Positions 40,244 to 48,100 of a DNA stretch of 64,000 nucleotides are shown here, one piece after another. Each line of letters begins with the position of its first letter. The first letter of the stretch is position 1. The stretch is from Marmoricola endophyticus (GTDB taxonomy: Bacteria > Actinomycetota > Actinomycetes > Propionibacteriales > Nocardioidaceae). The translations under genes were made by a program, and so were the position numbers. The DNA is taken from the NCBI RefSeq assembly GCF_014644415.1, contig NZ_BMKQ01000002.1, forward strand, positions 62,001 through 126,000, in the 5' to 3' direction. The notes under the pieces were generated by a model. It was not told the origin of the DNA. It saw nothing but the letters and a program-made list of their open reading frames with translations, and did no database searches.

Positions 40244-42334
40244 TCAGGTCGGGGCCGACACCCCGGGTCGCTCGGCGCCGACCCGGCCGGTGAGGGTTCG
40301 CGACCAGCCCGGCTCCTGCACGACGGCGAGGTCGACGTCGTACCAGCCGCGGTCGGTGGGCAGGACGAGGACGCGGCTCGTGCGCGCCGCCAGGGCCACC
40401 CTGCGGCCTCCCACGCGGACGGTCAGCGGGGCGGCGCCGCGATTGTCGAGCTCCACCCGGAGCGTGGCGCGCGCTGCCGCGCGGGCGGCGACCACCAGGC
40501 TGCGGGCGGCCCCGTCGGTGCGGCCGGCCAGCCGCGCCCAGAACCGGTCCGGTCCCTGCACCGCGAGGTCGTAGGCACCCCGGGGCGCGTCCACGCGCAC
40601 CGTCGTGGAGGAGGCGACGTCGTGGTGGGCCGGCTCGGGGAGCTCGCCGGCGTACGGGTAGATCGTGAAGTGCGCGGAGTCGCGACCGTGGCTGCTCAGG
40701 TCGAGGCGTACGCCGTCCGCCGTCACCCGCGTGCCGATCGCCGGGCCGTAGTACAGGGGGCGGGTCGGGCGGCGGCCGGGCTCCTGCACGGGCAGCCGCT
40801 GCTCGCCCGGTGGGCCGGGCGTCCACCGGCCGATCGGGTCGGGCACCGGGCCGGGGTGGGCCAGCCGCGGCGGACGTCCGGCGCGGTCGAAGTCGAACGC
40901 CGAGGTGAGGTCGCCGCAGACCTGGCGCCGCCAGGACGAGATGTTCGGCTCGTCGACGCCGGTCCAGCGCTCGAGGAAGCGCAGGACCGAGGTGTGGTCG
41001 CTGACGGTGGAGTCGACGTGCCCGCCGATCGTCCACGGCGAGATCACCGTCATCGGGACCCGTGGGCCGAGGCCGATCGGGCGGCCGTCGTACCAGTCCG
41101 GGCCGTTGCCGCTCTCCGGTCGCGGTGCGACCGGCGGCGGCACGTGGTCGAAGTAGCCGTCGTTCTCGTCGAAGTCGAGGAAGGTGGCGGTGGAGTCCCA
41201 GGTGGGGCGGTCCGAGGCGAGCACGTCGAGCAGGCGGTAGACGAGGTTCGCCGAGCCCACCGGTGTGCCGGCCGAGGGGTGCTCGGAGTCCGCCGCGGTC
41301 GGCACCACCCAGGTGACGGCGGGCAGGGTGCCCGCCGCGACGTCGGCCGCGATCCGGTCGACCAGCGTGCCGGGCTCGCTGCGGTAGATCGCCCTGTCGA
41401 ACAGGCTCCGCTCGGCGGCAGTCAGCGTCGCGCGGCCGCGTGCGATCTGCGCGACCCGCTGCCGCTGCTCGGCGGCGTCCATGTCGAGCATCGCGGTGTA
41501 GAGCTCTTCCGTGGTGCGCCAGGTGCCCTCGACGCTCGCGAGCACCTTGGTGCCGACCCGCTTGAACGGGACGAAGTACTCGACCGGGTTGTCGGTGAAG
41601 TTGTCCCACTCCTGGTAGATCTGCCAGGAGGTCCCGGCCGCCTCCAGCCGCTCGGGGTAGGTCGTCCAGTCGTAGCCCGCGTGGTCGTAGTCGTACGCCG
41701 CGTTGGTCACCGCCCGTGCGGTGCTCCCCGGCTCGGTCCCGACCTTGCCGGTCCACAGGTAGTTGCGGTTCGGGTTCGTCGACCCGAACACCGAGCAGTG
41801 GTAGGCGTCGCAGATGGTGAAGGTGTCGGCCAGCTCGTACTGCAGCGCGAGGTCCCGGCGCTGGTAGAACGTCATCGTCGCCGCGGTCTTCGCGGGGACC
41901 CAGGCGTCGTACCAACCGGACCCCCAGGCCTGGGTGGCGTCGGTGAAGCCGTGGGCCAGTGCGCCGAGGTACTCGATGTCGGAGTCCGGGCGCCCGGCCC
42001 GTGCGGCGGCGTCGCGCACGGAGAACGGCAGCACGCGGCCGGTGCCGTCCGGCTGGTGCAGCACCGACTCGCCTCCGGGCAGCCTCAGCGGGTCGGCGTC
42101 GCCGAAGCCACGCACCCCGCGCAGCGACCCGTAGTAGTGGTCGAAGGCGCGGTTCTCCTGCATGAGGACGACGACGTGCTCGATCGAGCGCAGCCCGCCG
42201 GCCGGCATCGGCCGCGCCACCGCGGCGCGGACCGACGGCGGGAGCAGGCTGGTGGCGGCGGTCGCGACGCCGGTGGCGGCAGCGGTGCCGAGCAGGCGTC
42301 GGCGGGTCAGGCCTGGGGACGGACGTTCGGGCAC
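40244..42334 (-). CDS. Secreted phospholipase C / phosphoesterase (PLC family)
   Basis: 696 residues with a twin-arginine signal (TRRRLLGTAAATGVATAATS). The catalytic domain starts IEHVVVLMQENRAFDHYYGS, the signature of the bacterial PLC/acid phosphatase family, and continues with WYDAWVPAKTA, WTGKVG, LDFDENDGYFDHVPPP and VPMTVISPW. The C-terminal third is a beta-rich domain found in phosphocholine-specific PLCs. It should hydrolyse phospholipid head groups outside the cell. GTG 42334 has GGAGG about 8 nt upstream. Confidence 0.88.
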   Translation of the reverse strand: MPERPSPGLTRRRLLGTAAATGVATAATSLLPPSVRAAVARPMPAGGLRSIEHVVVLMQENRAFDHYYGSLRGVRGFGDADPLRLPGGESVLHQPDGTGRVLPFSVRDAAARAGRPDSDIEYLGALAHGFTDATQAWGSGWYDAWVPAKTAATMTFYQRRDLALQYELADTFTICDAYHCSVFGSTNPNRNYLWTGKVGTEPGSTARAVTNAAYDYDHAGYDWTTYPERLEAAGTSWQIYQEWDNFTDNPVEYFVPFKRVGTKVLASVEGTWRTTEELYTAMLDMDAAEQRQRVAQIARGRATLTAAERSLFDRAIYRSEPGTLVDRIAADVAAGTLPAVTWVVPTAADSEHPSAGTPVGSANLVYRLLDVLASDRPTWDSTATFLDFDENDGYFDHVPPPVAPRPESGNGPDWYDGRPIGLGPRVPMTVISPWTIGGHVDSTVSDHTSVLRFLERWTGVDEPNISSWRRQVCGDLTSAFDFDRAGRPPRLAHPGPVPDPIGRWTPGPPGEQRLPVQEPGRRPTRPLYYGPAIGTRVTADGVRLDLSSHGRDSAHFTIYPYAGELPEPAHHDVASSTTVRVDAPRGAYDLAVQGPDRFWARLAGRTDGAARSLVVAARAAARATLRVELDNRGAAPLTVRVGGRRVALAARTSRVLVLPTDRGWYDVDLAVVQEPGWSRTLTGRVGAERPGVSAPT

Positions 42335-42428
42335 GAGGGCACCTCCGGACTGGGGGAGGCTCCATCCGACCCTGCCCGGGCGACCGTGCGGTGACCACCG
42401 GATGACCGGCGGGCGACACGCGACGGCT

Positions 42429-42647
42429 AGGGGGTGTTGCTCAATCGCTGGCCGTCGCGAGCGTCGTCCAGCGCGTGCGATGGCACCTCCGGGGTCCCCG
42501 CGGGAGCGCGAGCGCAGCGAGCGGTCTCGTGGGGTGGTGGCTTGGCGCGGGAGCGCAGACGGGCCGGCGGCCCGTCAAGCGAGCGCAACGCAGCCAGCGT
42601 GCGTGATGGGCGGCGCGCAGCAGGCCATGGATTGAGCAACGCGCCCT
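42429..42647. mobile_element. 219-bp MITE-like repeat with 25-bp terminal inverted repeats
   Basis: The ends (42429-42453 and 42623-42647) are imperfect inverted repeats matching at 21 of 25 bases, with GTTGCTCAATC and TGGCC in common. TA dinucleotides flank both ends (42428-42429 and 42647-42648), as left by a TA-targeting transposase. It encodes no transposase. Its right end reaches into the stop codon of the leftward gene at 42646. The small open frames inside it look like chance. Confidence 0.7.
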
Positions 42648-43464
42648 AGAGGACGCCGGCCTCGACCAGGTCCTCGTGCACCTCGAGCAGGTCCGTGCTG
42701 GTGGCGGAGGTGAACCACCGGCGAGCCCGGGCCAGCGCCTCCGGGTCGGTCCCCACCAACGGCGACGGGCTGGTCAGCGCGGCCGCGACGTCGCCGCCGT
42801 CGAGCGCCACCCGGGTCGCCACGAGCAGGTTGAGCAGCCCGTAGCGGTCGGGGTCGCTGACCGCGCCGAGCCCCCCGGTGCAGGCGTACGGCGTCTCCCG
42901 GTCCAGCGCGGCGTCCAGGCAGCGGGCCAGCTCCTCGGGGCTCGGCCGGTCCTCGGGATCGGCGCCGCCGGTGCGGAACCGGAGGCTCAGGTCCGCCATC
43001 GCCACCTCGTCCAGGGCGGCCAGCCAGCCGTGCTCGGGGGAGTGGGCGAGCCGGGGCGGCTCGAGGAGGACCTCGGTGTCCTCGGCCAGGCCGCCGGTGC
43101 TGCGCAGGTGGTCGACCATCGCCACCGCCCGGCCCGCGTTGTGGGCGAGGTCGGCCTCGTCACGCAGTCGCAGCGCCACCGCGGCGAGCCGCAGACCCGG
43201 GGTCCGCGCTGCCCGCGTCGTCGCCGGCTCGAGGGCACCCGCGCCACCGGTGACGACGAGCAGCACGTCGGTCGGGTCCTCGGGGTCGAGGTACGGCGCC
43301 ACCTCGCTGATCCGGGCGTCGGTGAGCGCCAGGCGCCCGACCAGGCCGCCGTGGTCCGCGGCGCGGTGCTCCCGGTGCTGGGCCACCGCCTGGTCCAGCG
43401 GCATCGAGACCGGGGGGAACGTCGCGGCGTCGTCGACGAGTCGCAGGAGGTGGTCCGGGATCAT
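42646..43464 (-). CDS. Hypothetical protein at the end of the iron operon (272 aa)
   Basis: ATG 43464 is used; a -10-like TAACCT lies 8 nt upstream, so a leaderless message from its own promoter is possible, although the iron operon stop is only 11 nt upstream. The protein starts MIPDHLLRLVDDAATFPPVS and has alternating strands and helices (VEEVAPYL-type, LLVVTGGAGALEP, LRLAAVALRLRD), possibly a TIM-like barrel. Its TAG stop lies on the MITE border. No family is recognised. Confidence 0.65.
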   Translation of the reverse strand: MIPDHLLRLVDDAATFPPVSMPLDQAVAQHREHRAADHGGLVGRLALTDARISEVAPYLDPEDPTDVLLVVTGGAGALEPATTRAARTPGLRLAAVALRLRDEADLAHNAGRAVAMVDHLRSTGGLAEDTEVLLEPPRLAHSPEHGWLAALDEVAMADLSLRFRTGGADPEDRPSPEELARCLDAALDRETPYACTGGLGAVSDPDRYGLLNLLVATRVALDGGDVAAALTSPSPLVGTDPEALARARRWFTSATSTDLLEVHEDLVEAGVL

Positions 43465-43472
43465 CGTCGTCG

Positions 43473-43478
43473 AGGTTA
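43473..43478 (-). promoter_or_regulatory. -10-like hexamer TAACCT, 8 nt before the 272-aa gene
   Basis: Read on the minus strand; it lies in the short gap after the permease gene and could give a separate leaderless transcript. Confidence 0.35.
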
Positions 43479-45584
43479 ACGAATCCCGGTGCGGTACATC
43501 AGCCACAGGAAGTACGGCGCCCCGATCGCCGCGGTCAGCAGGCTGGCGGGGAGCTGCACCGGCGCCAGCACGCTACGTCCGACCAGGTCGCTCAGCACGA
43601 CCACCGTCGCACCGAGCAGGGCAGCGACCGGGACGACCCGGGTGTGCCGGCGTCCGACCAGCGAGCGGGCGGCGTGCGGGGCGACCAGCCCGACGAACGC
43701 GATGGGTCCGATCGCGGCGACCGACAGCCCGGTGAGCAGCACGGCGACGGCGAGCAGCCCGAACCGGACCCGCGGCACGTCGATCCCGAGCAGCACCGGG
43801 GTGTCCTCGTCGACGGAGAGGAGGTCCAGCCGGCGGGCCCACAGGCTCGCCAGCGGGACGAGGACGAGACAGCCGAGGAGCAGCGGCACGAGGTGGCCGT
43901 AGACGCGGCCGTACGTCGACCCCGAGAGCCAGGTCAGCGCCTTGGCCTGGCCGAACGGGTCGGTCGCGACGATGACCGTCGTGGTCACGGCGTCGGTGGC
44001 GATGCCCAGCCCGAGACCGATCAGCAGCAGCCGGTCGGTCGCGAAGCCGGTACGCGCGGCGAACCCGAAGACCACCGCACCGGCGAGCACCGCGCCGAGG
44101 ACCGCCGCGCCGGCCAGGGTCCAGAACCCGGCGTCGGGTGCGAAGGTCACCACGAGCACACCGAGGACGGCGCCGCCGCCGGTGATGCCGATGACCCCGG
44201 TGTCGGCGAGCGGGTTGCGGGTCACGCCCTGCACGAGGGTGCCGGCCGCGGCGAGCGCCGCCCCGGCGAGCAGTGCCGCCAGCACGCGCGGGAGCCGCGT
44301 GTCCATCACCCCGCTCACGATCGGGCCGGCGTTGCCGGAGGCCCAGACTCCCAGGTCCCCGGGGAGCAGAACCCGGTCGCCGAGCAGCGCGGCGAGCACC
44401 ACGCAGAGGACCAGGACGACCGCCGCCACCGCGACGACGGCCAGGAAGCGGCGGGCGCCGGTGCCCCGGACGTCCAGGTCGCTCGTCGCGCTCCCGAACC
44501 CCTGGGCGCGCAGGCGCACGGCGAGGACGACGAGGAAGCCTCCTCCGAGCAACGAGGTGGCGACCCCGGTGGGCACCTGCACGGCCGCCTGGGCCCCGAC
44601 CACCGCGCGGACCGCGACGTCGGCGGTGAGCAGGAGGGCCACGCCGGCCAGGGCGGCCACGGGCACGAGCAGCCGGTGCCGGTGCAGCCCGGGGACCACT
44701 CGAGACAGCAGCCGGACGAGGGTCGGTGCGACGAGTCCGACGTACCCGATGGGTCCCGCGAGCGTCACCGCCACCGCCGCGAGACCGACCGAGAGCACGA
44801 GGAGCTGTCGCTGCGTACGACGGACCGGCACTCCCAGCGACGCCGCCTCGTCGTCGCCGAGCCGCAGCAGGTCCAGCCTCCGGCCGAGAACCAGGACCCC
44901 CAGCACCGCCACGACGACGACCGGGGTGAGGCCGACCAGACCCGAGGTCGTGCTCTGCCCGAGCGAGCCGGCCGACCAGGCGAACAGCCCGCGTGACTCG
45001 TACGGGTGCGTGATGATGAGCGCGGTCGTCGCCGACGTGCAGACGAGCCCGACGGTGATGCCGGCGAGGATCAGCCGGACCGTGCCGTACGCCGCGCCCG
45101 CCAGCGCGAGGACGAGCACGGCGCCGAGCAGCCCGCCGACCAGCGCGGTCGCCAGCTGGCCGGCGACGGTCCCGGCGAGCCCGAGCACCGCCGCGACGGT
45201 GAGCGCGAGGTAGGCGCCCTGGTTCACCGCCAGGGTGTCCGGGGAGGCCAGCAGGTTGCGGCTGAACGACTGCATCACCGTGCCGGCCGTGCCCAGCGCC
45301 GCGCCGACGACCAGCCCCGCCGCCAGCCGCGGGAGGCGCGAGGCCTCGATGACGGCCGAGGCCTGCGGGTCGGCGCGACCGAGCAGCCACGACCACAGGT
45401 CGCCGGAGTGGACCGCGGCCGTGCCCTGGGAGACGTGGACGGTCGCGACCAGCGCGATCCAGGCGAGCAGGGCCAGCACCGTCGTGCCGACCCCGAGCCC
45501 CGCTCGTGGGCCGCCCGCGGCCGGGGGTGGCGCGGCGTCGGCGGTCCTCGGCGGCTCCTCGGCGACGGCGGTGGCCGGTGTCAC
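43476..45584 (-). CDS. FecCD-type iron-siderophore ABC permease, two domains fused (FhuB-like)
   Basis: 702 residues, about twice one FecCD protein. The two halves each have around ten membrane segments and the FecCD strings: LPRLAAGLVVGAALGTAGTV with NLLASPDTLAVNQGA in the first, LPRVLAALLAGAALAAAGTL with RNPLADTGVIGITGGGA in the second. A fused permease removes the need for two subunits. GTG 45584 has a weak ribosome site. It follows the binding-protein gene and belongs to the iron-box operon. Confidence 0.92.
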   Translation of the reverse strand: MTPATAVAEEPPRTADAAPPPAAGGPRAGLGVGTTVLALLAWIALVATVHVSQGTAAVHSGDLWSWLLGRADPQASAVIEASRLPRLAAGLVVGAALGTAGTVMQSFSRNLLASPDTLAVNQGAYLALTVAAVLGLAGTVAGQLATALVGGLLGAVLVLALAGAAYGTVRLILAGITVGLVCTSATTALIITHPYESRGLFAWSAGSLGQSTTSGLVGLTPVVVVAVLGVLVLGRRLDLLRLGDDEAASLGVPVRRTQRQLLVLSVGLAAVAVTLAGPIGYVGLVAPTLVRLLSRVVPGLHRHRLLVPVAALAGVALLLTADVAVRAVVGAQAAVQVPTGVATSLLGGGFLVVLAVRLRAQGFGSATSDLDVRGTGARRFLAVVAVAAVVLVLCVVLAALLGDRVLLPGDLGVWASGNAGPIVSGVMDTRLPRVLAALLAGAALAAAGTLVQGVTRNPLADTGVIGITGGGAVLGVLVVTFAPDAGFWTLAGAAVLGAVLAGAVVFGFAARTGFATDRLLLIGLGLGIATDAVTTTVIVATDPFGQAKALTWLSGSTYGRVYGHLVPLLLGCLVLVPLASLWARRLDLLSVDEDTPVLLGIDVPRVRFGLLAVAVLLTGLSVAAIGPIAFVGLVAPHAARSLVGRRHTRVVPVAALLGATVVVLSDLVGRSVLAPVQLPASLLTAAIGAPYFLWLMYRTGIR

Positions 45585-45615
45585 GGGTGGTCCCGGGTCA
45601 CGGGCGAGCCGCTGG

Positions 45616-46629
45616 TCAGGCCCGGACGGACTGCTGGACCGCGTCGAGGAACTGCTCCATCGCCGCGGGTCCGCCGAACATCCAGATCCGGTCCGGGATG
45701 CGCTGGACCGCGCCCGCCTTCACGAAGGGCAGCGAGCGCCACACCTGGTTGCCCGCCAGCGACCCGGAGAAGGGGCTGGAGGAGGCGTCGTCCTCGTTCT
45801 CGATGTACCAGAAGCGGGTGTCGTCGGGGAGCTTCGTCAGACCCTCGACGTCGGTCTGCCCCAGGCCGTACGCCGGGTCGAACTCCAGCCCGGGCACCGA
45901 GGACCAGGCACTCGTCAGGCCGACCTCCTTCATCACCCCGCCCAGCAGCGAGCCCTCGCCGTACGGGCGGATGGTGACCTGCCCGGCGTCGCTGTAGCCG
46001 TCGGCGAAGGCGACGGGAGCGTCGGCCGCGCCGCTGTCGGCCACGACCTTCGCGGTCTGCGCGACCTTGTCCTCGAAGTCGCGCTTCAGCCTCGCGGCCT
46101 CGTCCTCGGTGCCGGTCGCCCTCGCCACGATGTCGACGTTCTTCCACATCGCCGCGACGGGGTCCTTGCTGTCCCCGCCGTCGAGCAGGACGACCGGGGT
46201 GCCCTGGTCCTCGATCTGCTGGACCGCCTTGCCGGCGAGGCTGTCGGTGACGAACAGGACGTCGAGGCCGGCCGAGGCGACCGAGTCGGTGCTGGGCTCG
46301 CCGCGGGTGCCGAGGTCGGTCGTCCCGGAGGGGAGCTTCTCCGCGCCGTCCCACGTGGCGTAGCCCTTGACGTCGGAGGCGGCGACGGGCGCGACCCCCA
46401 GGGAGAGGGCGTACTCGGTGGCGTTCCACTCGGTCGTGCCGACCCGCTTCGCCGGCCCGTCCAGCGTGATCTCCTTGCCCCGCGCGTCGGTGAGGGTGAT
46501 CTTCTCCCCGGAGCCGCCCGTCGAGTCCGAGGCCGGGTCCTCTGTGGTTCCGCAGGCGCTGAGCGTGGCGACCAGCGCCAGGGCCGCGGCCGAGGAACCG
46601 AGGACGGTGCGGCGGGACAGAGGCTTCAT
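45616..46629 (-). CDS. Siderophore-binding lipoprotein
   Basis: 337 residues, class III solute-binding protein (FecB/FepB type). Lipobox LVATLSACGTT with Cys26. It has the type III domains joined by a long helix; characteristic parts are GPAKRVGTTEWNATEYALSL, GEPSTDSVASAGLDVLFVTD, and FWYIENEDD. ATG 46629 has AGGAGA upstream. It captures the iron-siderophore complex for the permease and ATPase encoded on either side. Confidence 0.9.
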   Translation of the reverse strand: MKPLSRRTVLGSSAAALALVATLSACGTTEDPASDSTGGSGEKITLTDARGKEITLDGPAKRVGTTEWNATEYALSLGVAPVAASDVKGYATWDGAEKLPSGTTDLGTRGEPSTDSVASAGLDVLFVTDSLAGKAVQQIEDQGTPVVLLDGGDSKDPVAAMWKNVDIVARATGTEDEAARLKRDFEDKVAQTAKVVADSGAADAPVAFADGYSDAGQVTIRPYGEGSLLGGVMKEVGLTSAWSSVPGLEFDPAYGLGQTDVEGLTKLPDDTRFWYIENEDDASSSPFSGSLAGNQVWRSLPFVKAGAVQRIPDRIWMFGGPAAMEQFLDAVQQSVRA

Positions 46630-47462
46630 CGAGGGTCTCCTGTGAGGGTGCGGTGGTGGTGACGGGCGCGGGCGCGGGTGCGCAGGTGCCCGGTGTGCGG
46701 GTCCCGGTCCACGTCGACCGGGATCTCGTAGGCGGTGGTGAGGTGGTCGGCGGTCAGCACCTCGTCGACGGGCCCGTACGCGTGCACGCGGCCGGCGACC
46801 AGCAGGACGACCTCGTCGGCCAAGGCGGCGGCCTGGTCCAGGTCGTGCAGCACGACCCCGACGGCGATGCCGTGGTCGTCGGCCAGGTCGCGGACGATGT
46901 CGAGGAGCTCGACCTGGTAGCGCAGGTCGAGGAACGTGGTCGGTTCGTCGAGGAGCAGGACCCGGGTGTCCTGGGCCAGGCAGCTGGCCAGCCACACCCG
47001 TTGCAGCTGGCCACCGGACAGGGTGTCGACGGCGCGCTCGGCCAGCGGGGCCACGCCGGTCAGGGTCATCACACGGTCGACGACGGCGGCTCCGTCCGCG
47101 TCCCCGCCGCCCCAGCGGCCGCGGTGCGGGTGGCGCCCGTACTCGACCACCTCGCGAACGGTGACGCCGCCGGGCGCCTGGCGGTTCTGCGACAGCAGCG
47201 TGAGCCGCCGGGCCAGGTTACGAGGAGAGAGGGCGGAGACGGGCTCGGCGTCGCGCAGGGTGACGTGCCCGCTCTCCGGGGGGTGCAGCCGGGTGAAGGC
47301 GCGCAGCAGCGTCGACTTCCCGGACCCGTTCGGGCCGATCAGCGCGGTGACCCGGCCGGCGTGCAGCTGCACGCTCACGTCGTGCACGACCCGCGTGCGC
47401 TGGTAGGCGACGCTGACGCCGGAGGCGTCGAGCTCGACGCGGTGCGCGGCGGTCGGAGGCAT
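46626..47462 (-). CDS. Iron-siderophore ABC transporter ATPase (FecE/FepC-like)
   Basis: 278 residues. Walker A GPNGSGKST (43-51), signature LSGGQLQR (148-155), Walker B RVLLLDEPT (167-175), and the FepC-type end LHDLDQAAALADEVVLL. It is the first gene of the operon. ATG 47462 sits 4 nt from the iron box, with a -10-like TAACCT inside the box, so the message is probably leaderless. Confidence 0.92.
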   Translation of the reverse strand: MPPTAAHRVELDASGVSVAYQRTRVVHDVSVQLHAGRVTALIGPNGSGKSTLLRAFTRLHPPESGHVTLRDAEPVSALSPRNLARRLTLLSQNRQAPGGVTVREVVEYGRHPHRGRWGGGDADGAAVVDRVMTLTGVAPLAERAVDTLSGGQLQRVWLASCLAQDTRVLLLDEPTTFLDLRYQVELLDIVRDLADDHGIAVGVVLHDLDQAAALADEVVLLVAGRVHAYGPVDEVLTADHLTTAYEIPVDVDRDPHTGHLRTRARARHHHRTLTGDPR

Positions 47463-47466
47463 GTGA

Positions 47467-47485
47467 TGAGGTTAGCCTGACCTAA
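47467..47485 (-). promoter_or_regulatory. Iron box (IdeR/DtxR operator)
   Basis: On the minus strand the site reads TTAGGTCAGGCTAACCTCA, 17 of 19 matches to the consensus TTAGGTTAGGCTAACCTAA. It overlaps the presumed -10 (TAACCT at 47469-47474) and ends 4 nt before the ATPase start. Iron-loaded IdeR/DtxR should repress the operon from here. Confidence 0.88.
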
Positions 47486-47519
47486 GTCGCCGCGGGCGGC
47501 CGGGGGGATGATGGGTCGC

Positions 47520-48047
47520 GTGGCCACGCACCTCGTCTTCCTCCGCTCGGTCAACGTGGGGAAGCGGGCGTACCCCATGGCCGAGCTGCGCGCCGTCGTC
47601 GAGGGCGCCGGGTACGCCGACGTCGCCACCCACATCCAGACCGGCAACCTGCGGCTCGGCTCGCAGCGGTCGGCGGCCGAGCTCACCGCGGCGCTGGAGC
47701 CGCTGCTCGAGGCCGACCGAGGCTTCGAGGTGCCCGTGGTCGTGATGTCGCCCGAGCAGCTGGTCGCCGTCGTGGAGGACGCGTCGGCGCTGGCCGAGGA
47801 CGCCGTCACCCGGCAGTACGTCGAGCTGCTGCGCGCCGCGCCGGAGACGGAGGACGTCCCAGTGATCGAGGCGCAGAGCCGCGCGGGCCAGCGCTTCGTC
47901 GTCCGTGGGCGCGCCGTGCACCTGCTGCTGGAGGACGTGTCGTTCCACGAGGTGAAGGCCGCTCCGGCCGCGGTGCGCCGGGCGATGGGGGTCAGCACGA
48001 ACCGCAACCGCACGGTCCTCGAGGCGATCGCTGCGAAGTGGTGCTGA
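47520..48047 (+). CDS. DUF1697 protein
   Basis: 175 residues. Family strings at the N-terminus: HLVFLRSVNVGKRAYPMAEL, HIQTGNLRL, and near the end NRNRTVLEAIA. The fold is a small alpha/beta domain of unknown function. GTG 47520 is chosen over ATG 47508. It is divergent from the iron operon across a 57-base gap that holds the iron box, so its expression might also respond to iron. Confidence 0.82.
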   Translation: MATHLVFLRSVNVGKRAYPMAELRAVVEGAGYADVATHIQTGNLRLGSQRSAAELTAALEPLLEADRGFEVPVVVMSPEQLVAVVEDASALAEDAVTRQYVELLRAAPETEDVPVIEAQSRAGQRFVVRGRAVHLLLEDVSFHEVKAAPAAVRRAMGVSTNRNRTVLEAIAAKWC

Positions 48048-48088
48048 GGGTCGCTACGCGTCGGGTGTGGCGGGCGTCACCTGAGCAC

Positions 48089-48094
48089 TAGTCT
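48089..48094 (+). promoter_or_regulatory. -10 hexamer TAGTCT, 6 nt before the acyl-CoA ligase gene
   Basis: It ends 6 nt before ATG 48101; no ribosome site is present, indicating a leaderless mRNA. Confidence 0.5.
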
Positions 48095-48100
48095 CGGGCC

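Noticed and set aside
39561-42419. 952-codon minus-strand open frame, and a 733-codon plus-strand frame over the same region
   Set aside because: Both are shadows of the secreted phospholipase C gene (40244-42334), which has a Tat signal and family motifs in its own frame.
42427-42649. Two small open frames inside the MITE-like repeat
   Set aside because: They run in opposite directions, mirror each other through the inverted ends and have no start signals.
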